Below, in pieces: positions 9,523-18,768 of a stretch of DNA of 64,000 bases. The DNA comes from JBGSUZ01 sp963677505. GTDB lineage: Bacteria; Bacillota; Clostridia; Peptostreptococcales; Acidaminobacteraceae. The DNA lies in assembly GCA_963677505.2 (NCBI GenBank), contig CAXXWB010000004.1:202560-266559 (forward strand). Direction: 5' to 3'. Below the pieces are notes generated by a model. That model was not told the DNA's origin and ran no database searches. It saw only the letters and a list, made by a program, of their open reading frames with translations. The number at the start of each line of letters is the position of its first letter. Positions within the stretch are counted from its first letter, which is position 1. The position numbers were made by a program, and so were the translations under genes.

Positions 9523-11681
9523 CCTTCAAAAACAAAAATTGGCCTCTTATTATTGGCGCATCTATGTTGCTGATTCTATGTTTTATTTTAATATTTCCAG
9601 ATTGGCTCACCAGTAAAAACCCATATGGTCTTTCCTTTATCAAGTTTTGGATAAATGAGGATGGGGCCCTTAAAATGGCTACTGCGCCCTACCCACCAGG
9701 ACCCGCCAATCTATTAGGCAGCGATCAAATTGGGAGAGACTTATTCAGCTTCTTGCTGTATGGTTGTCGACTTACACTGCTCTTAGCTGTTGGCATTACT
9801 GCATTTCGATTTTTATTAGCTCTGCCTATGGGTATTGCCGCAGGCATGTCTAACCCTACAGCACACCGTATCATTGATCGCTTCAATCTTGTTTTTACAA
9901 CCATTCCACCACTCTTGGTGGCAATTATCGTTCTTAGAATTGACTTATTTTCCAGCCTATACAAAAGCCAATCCATCGCCATCTTTATAGTGACTCTTAC
10001 CATGGTTGGTTGGTCTAAAGTTGCCTCTGTCATTGAACACAGTACCTCTTCCATCATGTCAGAAACCTACATACTTGCAGAGAGAGCGATTGGGAAATCA
10101 GAAACTCGCATCGCCAAAGAACACGTTCTGCCCCACCTCCGCTCTGAGGTGATTATACTTTTCTTCATGGAAATTGCCTCTGCCTTGACTTTGCTTATGC
10201 AATTAGGTCTATTTAGTATCTTTGTGGGCAATTTAAAAATTATCCGAGATTCTTCATTTGGAGGCTACTCCTATTTTAATGTCACATTTGAACCAGAATG
10301 GTCTAGCCTATTGGGTTCAGCGAGAGATTATATCCGTGTAGCCCCTTGGATTGCCCTCTCAGCAGGTGCTGTGTTTTTCCTGACGGTTCTGAGCTTCAAT
10401 CTATTTGGAGAAGGACTGCGCCTTCACTTTCAGAAGGCTCAGCAAAGCAAACCCGTCCCTCTCTTTCATTTCTTCAACCGAAAGTGGCAAATAACTACAG
10501 CTATTCTTTTCATAGCCGTCATTCTTTTAAAATGGCCTGCTTCTTATAGCTTTAATAAAACCTACGAGGCCGATCAACTTTTAAGTTTAGAAAATGCGGA
10601 AGCGTTCAGCATTAAGGGTTCCCAAAAATGGATTGAATCGCAGTTCTCGCTGTTGGAACTTGAACCCTTAAGTGATAAAGGCTATCAGCAAACATTCACT
10701 AAAAAAGCTGGCTTTGAATTGGATAACTGTACGCTCCAAATTGGAAAAACACCCTTAGTCTATGGCAAAGACTTTGTCCTTTCAGGTGGCAGTTCTATAG
10801 AGGGCCATTACCCTGTAATCAACTTTACCGAGAGATTTTACAAACTCGATGAAAAGAAAACAACTGCCATTAGCGAGTCTCTTGAAAATCAAATCCTCTA
10901 TATTGATACTCGCCTTATTTCCATGGAAAATATTTTAAAAAAGGCTCAATATCTTAAAGTTTTAGGAGCAAAGGGAATCCTTGTATCTGAAGGGATAGAT
11001 GGCATTGTGCCATTGGCTTTACCTATACCAATTTTCTCTCTATCAGAGAATCAGGCCAATACCTTGGAAACAGATATGGTGAAAGGCTTAAAAGCTGATT
11101 TCCAGATTCAAGGTAAAGCAATTGAAGGAAAAGGTATCAACTATTTTGCCAAAATTACTGGTAAAGAGCCTACAATGGCTCATAACACTTTAATTCTTGG
11201 CATGGATTATCAAGCGCCTACCAAAGAGCTTCGCGCTGAAAAGCTGGCCTTTTTATTTCAATCTCATAGCCAACTTAAATGCCCGTCAGGATAAGATTAA
11301 TCGCACCTTGGTCTTTGCCATTTTTGACAGTTCCGAAGGACTGACCTATTACAGTGAACATGCCCTAGTCCAAAATAAAAATATTAATTTGTATTTGAGA
11401 CCTTACAGATTTGGAAAACAATCATTTTGAGAAGGTGGCATTTTCCGACGCACTTTCTCCGATTTCTAGGTATTTTGGCTTTATCTTTGCAGACCAATTC
11501 AAGAAAAATTCAAAGGATTTAATAGATGATAAACCTTTAGTCCTGAATACTTGGGACCAACTGCTTTACAAAGAAGAGGGTATTACTACCCTAAATATTA
11601 AAGACTGTAGGAGAAGGCAATAAAACCCTTTCCGACCTTGGAACGCACCTGATTAAAACACTGCTTGAAAATACTTATTAA
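9519..11681 (+). pseudogene. DppC/OppC-type ABC permease fused to C-terminal PA/M28-like domain, three frame breaks
   Basis: About 720 residues when joined. Residues 1-310 are a DppC-like permease: GSDQIGRDLFSFLLYGCR is the classic DppC entry motif, and the EAA-type loop is AERAIGKSETRIAKEHVLPH. After a further membrane segment (ITTAILFIAVILLKW) comes an extracellular PA-like region (ILKKAQYLKVLGAKGILV) and an M28-like domain (ILGMDYQAPTKE, VFAIFDSSEGLTYYSE, WDQLLYKEEGIT). The His of HYD is Met and the last His is Gln, so catalysis is doubtful. Breaks lie near 11260, 11400 and 11606; translating across them gives the end LGTHLIKTLLENTY. It mirrors the upstream fusion, with the extra domain at the opposite end. 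Confidence 0.75.
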
Positions 11682-11716
11682 ATGGGCTGACATTCGGCCA
11701 GATGGGAAGGTTTCAT

Positions 11717-12567
11717 ATGGAAAAGCCGTTACTCGACCTAAAAAACTTAACCTTGGGATTTCATACAGAAACAGGCTATGAAGAAATTGTCCATGGCATT
11801 GATTTTCAAGTGGCTGAAGGGGAAATTGTCGGTCTTATTGGAGAATCAGGTTCGGGCAAGACCCTTAGCATGAAAGCTCTATTCGGAGCACCAGGAGAAT
11901 TCTTTGACTCAAAAGTGACCCACCTCAACTTTGATGGGCAGCGACCTGACAAAGCTCTCAGATAAGGCATGGAACGCTCTTCCGCGGCAAAACGATTGCC
12001 TATATTCCACAAAATGCATCTGACGCTTTAACCCCACATCACACCATTGAAAGACAGCTCAGAGAGACGGCTGCAATCCATAAGCTGAGTCTCAGTAAAA
12101 CTCAAATGATAGAAAAACTAAAATCCGTAGGCATACAAAACTGTGAGGCTGTCCTTTCAATGTACCCTAGACAGCTTAGCGGAGGAATGGCGCAGCGTGT
12201 ATTAATCGCCATGAGTACTTTGTTAGACCCTAAGTTAATCATCGCTGACGAACCCACAAGCGCCATAGACGCATCTCTCAAAAATATGGTTTTAAATCTG
12301 CTGATGGCTATTAATCAGAAACACAATACCAGTATTATTGTCATTACCCATGACTTTGATGTGGTTTCTAAAATGTGTCATCGAGCCTATGTCATGCACC
12401 GAGGTCGCATTATGGAAGAAGGCAAGGTATCAAAACTCCTACATCAACCTGAAAGCAGTTATACAGAAGGTCTGGTAAAATGTTTTGCCTCTCTGTCTGA
12501 CCCTAACCCAGAGTTCTACACCATGCCGGAAAAGGAGGTCTATGATGCCTGCCCTATTTCAAGCTAA
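11717..12567 (+). pseudogene. OppD/DppD-type ABC transporter ATPase, two frame breaks
   Basis: First ATPase of the peptide-type importer. Walker A is GESGSGKTL, the signature LSGGMAQR, Walker B LIIADEPTSAID and the switch histidine VITHDFD. Frame breaks near 11938 and near 11982 each look like one extra C; translating across gives DGSDLTKLSDKAWNALRGKT and then IAYIPQNASDALTPH (Q-loop). ATG at 11717 follows GGGAAGG by six bases. The 3' end overlaps the OppF-like start. The protein is about 280 residues, near the short end for OppD, and its tail lacks the long cysteine motif of FeS-containing homologues. Confidence 0.75.
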
Positions 12568-13328
12568 AAACATTAGCAAAACTTTTCAAATTGATAGAGG
12601 TCCTTTCAAAAAAAAGCTTGAAGCCACTGCCCTTAAAGAGGTGAGTTTGACCATTGAAGCAGGTACGACTTGGGGGACTCATTGGAGAAAGTGGCTCAGG
12701 CAAGACTACTTTCGGGCGGATTGTCTCCCAACTGACACCAGCCGATGAGGGGACCCTGTTTTTCGACAATTGCACTTACGACCTTACTGGAAGGGACTCC
12801 ATTGGAGATTTTCGTAAATCTATGCAAATTGTCTTTCAAATGGCGTCTAATCCTCTTGACCCTATGAGAAGTATTTATCAGCTTTTAAAAGACCCTTTGG
12901 ACTTGAATTTTAATATGAAACCCCTAGAGGCCCACGATGTTATTTTAAAGCTCATTGACCAAGTAAAGCTCTCGCCTGAGCACCTAAGCCGTTATCCGCT
13001 CCAACTTAGCGGCGGTCAAAGACAACGAATTTGTATCGCTAGAGCCCTTGCCACTGAGCCAAAGTTTTTAATATTGGACGAGCCCGTCTCTGCCTTGGAT
13101 GTCTCCGTCCAAGGTCAAATAATGAATTTACTCACCGCTCTGAAAACAGAACTGGATTTGACTTATCTCTTTATCACACACGATCTCCATTTAGCCAGAA
13201 AATTCTGCAGCCATATTGCGGTGATGAAGTCTGGTAAAATTGTGGAAGCAGGTCCTGTGGAAGAGCTGTTTAGGAACCCTAAAAGTGACTATACAAATCA
13301 TTTACTTCAGTCTCTAGCAGACGCATAA
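12545..13328 (+). pseudogene. OppF/DppF-type ABC transporter ATPase, one frame break
   Basis: Second ATPase of the operon, about 261 residues. It begins MPALFQAKNISKTFQ, with ATG at 12545 six bases after AGGAGG (12533-12538). The frame breaks between about 12654 and 12690, just before Walker A (GESGSGKTTFGR). The signature is LSGGQRQR, Walker B FLILDEPVSALDVS and the switch His is in FITHDLH. With OppD-like and the two fused permeases it forms a four-gene unit ending at the terminator at 13350. No SBP_bac_5 binding protein is encoded here. Confidence 0.78.
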
Positions 13329-13349
13329 AATCCCTTGAATAAACATAAA

Positions 13350-13390
13350 ATGAACCCTAGGATCTGGATAAACCTAGAGTTCATTTTTTA
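13350..13390 (+). terminator. Rho-independent terminator of the fused-permease operon
   Basis: A 12-base stem with one mismatch (ATGAACCCTAGG at 13350-13361 and CCTAGAGTTCAT at 13373-13384) is followed by six T. It lies between convergent genes. Confidence 0.85.
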
Positions 13391-13412
13391 TTTATCGAGT
13401 TTCTTTGTTGCG

Positions 13413-14405
13413 CTAATTCGCCGCACTCGCCGCCGCTGCACTTGATGCTGCTGCCGCTGCAACCATGGCCGTCTGCTGAGCAATGATGATAGAGGTTATG
13501 CTATTGGCAACCGTGGCCCCAATTAAGTTATTACTCAACCGATCGGCATAAAAATCAGAAACGATAGACGCTGCCAAAATGCCTCTCAAATTGCTGTTGA
13601 TGCCCCAAAAACCGTAGCCATCTGTTTGGTAAAGATATTCATAGACCTCTAAAACTTCATCGGCTATTTCCTCGGGCTGATCGGAGATCAACGCCAAAAC
13701 CCCGAGGCTTACGAGTCCTTGATATTTCAATTTACATGGACTAGACTTAAGGCTTTGTTGAATCCGCATGGCTTTGTCGCATTTAGCTTCAGCAGATTCT
13801 TCACCCATAGAAAGGACGTGGGATAGGCTTTGAAGTTCATTGCTCTTATACAGTCCCCTCTGATTGAGAATCTGATAACATTTTTCCATTTCTTCTGATG
13901 TTTTTTCTACATCCAACTCAGAAGCTGCCAATACTGAGGCTAAGACATAATCGTCTTGGGATGTCAGCCAAAAATGATTCTTTTTCATATTTTGATAGAT
14001 TCGATCCATGCGCTCATAGACTACAGGGTAGTTGGAAGGCTCAGCACTAATGGCGATGGTCACTGCTGCAAGAGGTAAATAGCTTCCCCTGTTAAAACCC
14101 GACGCCTTAAGGTCTTCATAAACCCTATTGGCGCGCTCAAAGATTTCTTCGTATCCTGACTCATTTGCCAACAGCATGGCCACAATCATTTCATTGTGTC
14201 CCCTAAAATAGGAAACCCACGAAGTTTGAGCTTTGATATATTCTTTAACTTCTCTAATGTGTTCAATATTGACTTTTGCTTCTCTTGTAGCGCAAATCAT
14301 TGCACCAAAATGCTGAATGAGATGGGACTCCCACTTAAATGAATGCTTCAATTCATGAAAATTATCTGCCATTAAATCGACTTTTGCTTGTAATTCTGTA
14401 TTCAC
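13413..14405 (-). CDS. DUF4003 family protein
   Basis: 330-residue soluble, helical protein matching the DUF4003 family (opening ADNFHELKHSFKWESHLIQHFGAMICA). Family members are typical of Bacillota; no biochemical function is known to me. It ends in a run of Ala and Ser (about 20 residues), an odd low-complexity tail. The start is GTG at 14405 with a GAGGTG site upstream. It lies 68 bases after hgcB on the same strand with no obvious terminator between, so readthrough from hgcAB is possible, but the proximity may be accidental. Confidence 0.75.
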   Translation of the reverse strand: MNTELQAKVDLMADNFHELKHSFKWESHLIQHFGAMICATREAKVNIEHIREVKEYIKAQTSWVSYFRGHNEMIVAMLLANESGYEEIFERANRVYEDLKASGFNRGSYLPLAAVTIAISAEPSNYPVVYERMDRIYQNMKKNHFWLTSQDDYVLASVLAASELDVEKTSEEMEKCYQILNQRGLYKSNELQSLSHVLSMGEESAEAKCDKAMRIQQSLKSSPCKLKYQGLVSLGVLALISDQPEEIADEVLEVYEYLYQTDGYGFWGINSNLRGILAASIVSDFYADRLSNNLIGATVANSITSIIIAQQTAMVAAAAASSAAAASAAN

Positions 14406-14473
14406 GGCACACCTCTTCCTGTATGTTTGCTCCTATTTTAAATCATACATATTAATGAATGCCTAAAAAAGTA

Positions 14474-14722
14474 TTAACAATTGCAAGATCCACCGTTAAA
14501 AATGGCCTGAGCGCAACCAACGCCCGCTTCAACTGTCACTGCACTGGTCGGACAATTGCTCATACAAGCCCCGCACTCAATACAGCGTTTTGGGTGTTGA
14601 AGAGTGGCCTTCCTATTTATGACTTCTATAACCCTGAGAGGGCAAACGGTCTGGCATAAACCACAGCCAACGCATTTATCTTCTTCCATTTTCAAGGTAT
14701 TAAATTCTGATATATATTCCAT
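14474..14722 (-). CDS. hgcB: Mercury methylation ferredoxin HgcB
   Basis: 82-residue two-cluster [4Fe-4S] ferredoxin. Cluster motifs are CVGCGLCQTVCP (about residues 17-28) and CIECGACMSNCP (about 47-58). After these come the features that mark HgcB rather than an ordinary ferredoxin: VGCAQAI with its conserved Cys, and a C-terminal pair of Cys in GGSCNC. HgcB reduces the cobalt of HgcA and probably delivers Hg(II) through the terminal Cys. ATG at 14722 is preferred to upstream starts because AGGAGG precedes it. It follows hgcA by eight bases. Identity rests on these Cys motifs and the hgcA neighbour. Confidence 0.92.
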   Translation of the reverse strand: MEYISEFNTLKMEEDKCVGCGLCQTVCPLRVIEVINRKATLQHPKRCIECGACMSNCPTSAVTVEAGVGCAQAIFNGGSCNC

Positions 14723-14730
14723 AGCGCCTC

Positions 14731-15900
14731 CTATACCCAAAGACCTAAAATCATTAAAACGATACTGCTTCCAATCACCCAAGGAACCGTCTTTTTAAAC
14801 TTCTCCACTTCGTAAGCCACCCCTGAAAGAGAAGTAAATGTAGTGGAACCTGTGAAATTTAAAGCAATATATGCAATCGCCAAAATCCATAGCAGACTGA
14901 GGCCGAAGAAGCCTCCTGTGCTGTTTCCCAACATAAAAATATCTCTTCCCATCCAAAGAAGTCCTGTCATCGGTAGTGAAAGGGCTAAGCTTTTTAAAGA
15001 AAATGCCCTAAAGGGAAGCTTTGGAAGTGCCCACGGGAAAATAACTGCCCCTGTGAAAAGGGCTATTAAAAATGGCAACACTTGATAAATTGGCGTTATA
15101 AGCGAAAATACCTTAGTTTCCCAAATAAAGTTATATACAATCAAGAACAGGTACACCGCTCCAAGGTATTTAAAGCTCATGAGGAACTCAATTGGAGTTA
15201 AAACAAGCCTTTCTCGCCAATTAAAGCTTACCGTCCGCTGTGCTTCTGTGGCCCTACAATCTTGATCAAGATAAGAGTCTATATCTTCAGCGCGGATAGG
15301 TCCATAAGTTATATTCATCTGTGTGAGTTTTTTGACAATATGAGGCGTCATGCGAGAAGCGCCCAGTTGAGGTAATATCACCCTTTTTGCCCCAGTGACC
15401 TTGCCTACCTGATTTTTAACCAGCTGGAAAATCAGTTCTTCTGTTCCAAAAGTTCCTTTGCCTGCCGCACACCAAACGTTGACGCCCTTTGTATCCAAAA
15501 CCAATAGCCAATAGGCATCTTTCCTAAGCTGACTTCTCACTGCATCTAAAGTTAGCTTGTAGTTGCATGTAACAAGAACAGGGGTATTCGCGCTTTTTAC
15601 GGCTAAATTTTCGTCGCCTATAAAATACAGCCCTGGTGGAAAATGATAGGCCATACGGTACAGACCCAATCTTACCATGATAGACCCTAAACGGTCTTTT
15701 ATCATTATTTCACGACTGAGTACAGGAATTCTAATCCCTTCAATATTTAAACTGTTGGTGATTAAATGACTAATCCACTTGTCTTCATATGGCGTCTCAG
15801 GACGGGCCATGATTTCTTCAAGTTGTATGTCCGGCCTACAGCCGGTATAGGTTTCAACCACTCAGCAAGATTTTGAACCGCTAACCATATTAAATTCCAT
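14731..15900 (-). CDS. hgcA: Mercury methylation corrinoid protein HgcA, with in-frame UGA at codon 13
   Basis: HgcA transfers a methyl group from its corrinoid to Hg(II), making methylmercury. The diagnostic cap helix NVWCAAGKGTF is present, with the cobalt-coordinating Cys at about residue 144 counted from the ATG at 15900. An N-terminal corrinoid domain (about 60-220) is followed by five hydrophobic segments (about 240-389), the family layout. The ATG at 15900 has a near-perfect site (AAGGAGGT, GGAGG at 15906-15910). Codons 1-12 read MEFNMVSGSKSC, codon 13 is TGA (15862-15864), and the frame then stays open for about 376 codons. GTG at 15861, right after the TGA, has no ribosome binding site. 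The UGA could encode selenocysteine (hairpin at 15822-15864), be a nonsense change, or be a sequencing error. Confidence 0.93.
15822..15864 (-). promoter_or_regulatory. Candidate bacterial SECIS element after the in-frame UGA of hgcA
   Basis: The TGA is at 15862-15864. Downstream on the minus strand an apical hairpin CCGGC-TGTAG-GCCGG spans 15845-15831, extended by TAT/ATA (15849-15847 with 15828-15826) and GTTG/CAAC (15858-15855 with 15825-15822). The apical loop begins 21 bases after the UGA and has G as its second base. Bacterial SECIS elements are stem-loops directly after the UGA, with the loop roughly 16-37 bases away and a G among its first two bases. This fits, but function is inference. 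Confidence 0.5.
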
Positions 15901-15991
15901 AGTTACCTCCTTTATAAATTAAAAAAACGTTATATTTTATTGAATGCTTTTTCTTGTTTGCCTTCTCCCTATAAAGTAAACTATTTAGGTA

Positions 15992-16008
15992 AGCTAAATA
16001 ATTTAGCT
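15992..16008. promoter_or_regulatory. 17-base palindrome between hgcA and the MFS gene
   Basis: AGCTAAATAATTTAGCT has perfect 8-base arms around one central base. It lies just upstream of the AGGGGG ribosome binding site of the MFS gene and in the shared upstream region of divergent hgcA. It could be an operator or an mRNA hairpin near the start of the MFS gene. No regulator gene lies next to it. Confidence 0.4.
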
Positions 16009-16020
16009 AGGGGGTTCCTC

Positions 16021-17253
16021 ATGGTTTCTATTCTAAAAGATTATCAGCGGTATTTCAAAAATATTTCTACGAACATTTCACTTTATTACATGATTTTGCT
16101 GGTTTCTGCTATTACCAGCTCCGCATTTAACATACTTCTAGGCATTTATTTAAAAAATATGGGACAGACTGAAACCTTTGTAGGCGGAATTCTTTCCCTG
16201 ATGACCCTTGGGGTCGGAATTGGCGCCTTCCCTGTCACTATGATTTCTGACCGTTTTAGCAAGAAGAAAACCATTTTTGTCGGGCTGATTATTATGATTT
16301 TAGCAGGCCTTGCCATGATCAACATAAGCTATTTGCCCATGGTTCAAGTCAGCGCCTTTATTTTTGGCATTGGCCAGGCTGCAGTTATGATTTTACAAGG
16401 TCCTATCCTCTATGAAAACACTCCAGAGGCTGATCGGGTGACCGCCTTTAGCATGGCTTTTGTTCTCCAAAACATTTCCTTTGTACTCAGCAGCTTCTTT
16501 CTCGGTCACGCTTCTAGTATCCTCTCAACCAGAACAAATGCCATTTTGGGAAACCAATATGTCCTTAATGCCTCTACCCTTCTGCTCTTCATTCCCTTGA
16601 TAGGGGCGCTAAAATTCAAAGGAGAGAGCATGCTAAAATGTTCTCGCACTGTCAGCGTAAAAGAATCTGCCATGGTTACACTAAAAGGTTATCAGGCAGT
16701 TCTTAAAGGTGATTCCTTATACTATATCCTTCAAGTTTCCTTGATTGGTTTTGGCGCCGGAATGATTGTACCCTTCTTCAGTATTTATTTGAAATTCATG
16801 TTGTCTATCAACGACGGTGTGGTTGGCACCATTATGGCCATCAGCCAGGTGGGAACAATACTAGGAGGCTTAATTGTGGCGCCTCTCGCTCAAAAAATTG
16901 GCAGGGTAAAAACCGTTCTCATTTGTCAGCTTTTATCCATTCCCTTCCTACTTTCTATTTCAATCCCTCAAGGCATTGTCATAATCACCATTTCATTTTT
17001 CTTTAGGTCTTCATTAATGAATATGGCAGGTCCTATTATTAGTAGCCTTTCCATGGACATTGTAGGCGATGAAATTCGTACCCATATGAGCAGTATGGTT
17101 TCCATGACCGCTCAACTGTTTCGCGCTCTGGGTATCTTTGTTGGGGGTTATATCATGTACAACGTCAGCTACAACACCCCTTATTACTTTACAATCATTT
17201 GCTATCTGATCGGCACCGCAATTTTTTACAGTATTTTCAAAGATAAAGATTGA
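16021..17253 (+). CDS. MFS transporter
   Basis: 410-residue major facilitator protein with about 12 membrane segments. The loop 2-3 motif is visible as MISDRFSKKKTIFVG (about residues 75-90), and the second half carries APLAQKIGRVKTVL at the corresponding place. Substrate unknown. ATG at 16021 is chosen because AGGGGG lies upstream. It is divergent from hgcA with 120 bases between; whether it exports a metal or a methylated product is speculation, since MFS proteins are too general to call. Confidence 0.8.
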   Translation: MVSILKDYQRYFKNISTNISLYYMILLVSAITSSAFNILLGIYLKNMGQTETFVGGILSLMTLGVGIGAFPVTMISDRFSKKKTIFVGLIIMILAGLAMINISYLPMVQVSAFIFGIGQAAVMILQGPILYENTPEADRVTAFSMAFVLQNISFVLSSFFLGHASSILSTRTNAILGNQYVLNASTLLLFIPLIGALKFKGESMLKCSRTVSVKESAMVTLKGYQAVLKGDSLYYILQVSLIGFGAGMIVPFFSIYLKFMLSINDGVVGTIMAISQVGTILGGLIVAPLAQKIGRVKTVLICQLLSIPFLLSISIPQGIVIITISFFFRSSLMNMAGPIISSLSMDIVGDEIRTHMSSMVSMTAQLFRALGIFVGGYIMYNVSYNTPYYFTIICYLIGTAIFYSIFKDKD

Positions 17254-17319
17254 TTTTGAATATTCTTTTAAAATTCGGGCATATATCCTATGCAGATGTC
17301 TGCGTAAGGAGTGATGAAT

Positions 17320-18633
17320 ATGGAAAACCCACAAGCATCCTATACGCCTATTGAAACCACAAATTTAAAGGAAATAATGACGTCTTTTATCCAATCCATT
17401 GATTTTGTTAATTATTTGCTTAAAAATCACCACCGACGGGTCGCCGTCATTGCAAATGCCATTGGACTTGCCTATGGACTTGATCCTAAACAACAACAAA
17501 ACTTAGTTTTAGCCGCATCTCTTCACGACATAGGCGCCCTTACAATTGAAGAAAGAGACCAACTCCTTCAGATGGATATAGAAAACCCACACCCTCATGC
17601 GATTCTCGGTTCCATGATGCTAGCGCCTTTTAGCTACTTTAAAGATATTTCAAAAATAATCAAATACCATCATGTCTATTGGGACCAAGGACACGGACCA
17701 TTGATGACTGCAGAAGATATTCCTATAGAGTCCTATTTGCTTCACCTATCAGATCGAATTGACATTTTAATTGACAACGATATGTGGATCATTGATCAAA
17801 TCGAAATGATTAGGGACCAAATTATCGCCTTGAAAGGAAGTGTTTTCACCCCTGAAGGGGTTAAGGCTTTCGTCAGCGTATCTAATACTGAAAATTTTTG
17901 GTTGGATATAGAAAATGTCCCACTAACACAGCTTTTAGACACGGTTTTATTGGATGAAGCCAAGATTCCTATGACCATTGATTTATTAGAAGAATTGTCA
18001 TTTACCTTGTCTAGAATCATTGACTACAGAAGTGAATTTACCGCTACCCATTCCTACGGTGTCGCCATGGTGGCTCATGAACTTGGTCGATTATACGGTT
18101 TAGATGATATCACTTGCCGCAAGCTAAGGATTGCTGGCTATCTTCACGACATCGGCAAAATTGCTGTCCCTACTGAAATTGTTGAGAAACCCTCTAAGCT
18201 CAACAATTCTGAATACAATCAGATGAAAGCTCATGTTTACTATTCTCATATGATTCTAAAAAATATCCGAGGACTAGAAGACATTTGTAATTGGGCTTCC
18301 CTCCATCACGAGCGTTTAGATGGCACGGGTTATCCCTTCCACTTGAAACTTTGCAGTTTTACAAAGGAAACAGAAATATTGGCATATGCCGACATTTTTA
18401 CTGCCTTAACCGAACATCGACCCTATAGAGATGGAAAAAATGATGAGCGGGTTCTCAGAATTATTCGAGACGATATTGTCCCTCAACTAGGAGGCGATGT
18501 TTATACTTTGATTGAAGAAAACATTGACGACCTTTACGTACTAAGGGCCAAGTCCCAAACAGAGGCACTTTCAGCTTATAGAGAAGCTATGAAGGCTGTT
18601 AAAACAGGATTAGAAGGCGCTTCAGTCGATTAA
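17320..18633 (+). CDS. Tandem HD / HD-GYP domain protein (c-di-GMP phosphodiesterase-like)
   Basis: 437-residue cytoplasmic protein with two HD domains. The first (about residues 30-170) has HHRRVA, SLHDIGALT and KYHHVYWDQG but a degenerate GYP. The second (about 240-400) is a full HD-GYP: ATHSYGVA, YLHDIGKIAVP, LHHERLDGTGYP and YADIFTALTEHRPYR. It probably hydrolyses cyclic di-GMP. ATG at 17320 is chosen, eight bases after AAGGAG (17306-17311). It ends at a strong bidirectional terminator shared with the convergent DHH gene. Two other c-di-GMP proteins occur at 24509 and 27323. Confidence 0.85.
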   Translation: MENPQASYTPIETTNLKEIMTSFIQSIDFVNYLLKNHHRRVAVIANAIGLAYGLDPKQQQNLVLAASLHDIGALTIEERDQLLQMDIENPHPHAILGSMMLAPFSYFKDISKIIKYHHVYWDQGHGPLMTAEDIPIESYLLHLSDRIDILIDNDMWIIDQIEMIRDQIIALKGSVFTPEGVKAFVSVSNTENFWLDIENVPLTQLLDTVLLDEAKIPMTIDLLEELSFTLSRIIDYRSEFTATHSYGVAMVAHELGRLYGLDDITCRKLRIAGYLHDIGKIAVPTEIVEKPSKLNNSEYNQMKAHVYYSHMILKNIRGLEDICNWASLHHERLDGTGYPFHLKLCSFTKETEILAYADIFTALTEHRPYRDGKNDERVLRIIRDDIVPQLGGDVYTLIEENIDDLYVLRAKSQTEALSAYREAMKAVKTGLEGASVD

Positions 18634-18676
18634 CCCAATAATTACACAAGATTAGTTAAATTATACTTGACCCCAT

Positions 18677-18720
18677 AAACACGAAAGGACCGTGAATCAT
18701 TTCACGGTCCTTTCATGTTT
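18677..18720. terminator. Bidirectional terminator between the HD-GYP and DHH genes
   Basis: A perfect 14-bp stem (18683-18696 with 18701-18714, loop TCAT) has A-rich and T-rich flanks on both sides, serving convergent genes. Confidence 0.9.
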
Positions 18721-18768
18721 ATTAATTCAGTTTTTTATTTTATTAATCTCAATTGACCACGCCTATTA

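Noticed and set aside
14731..15861. HgcA read as a CO dehydrogenase/acetyl-CoA synthase corrinoid protein
   Set aside because: The NVWCAAGK cap helix, five-helix membrane tail and adjacent HgcB with terminal Cys are HgcA features; acs genes are absent.
15859..15861. GTG at 15861 as the true start of hgcA
   Set aside because: It has no ribosome binding site and directly follows the TGA, while ATG 15900 has a near-perfect site.
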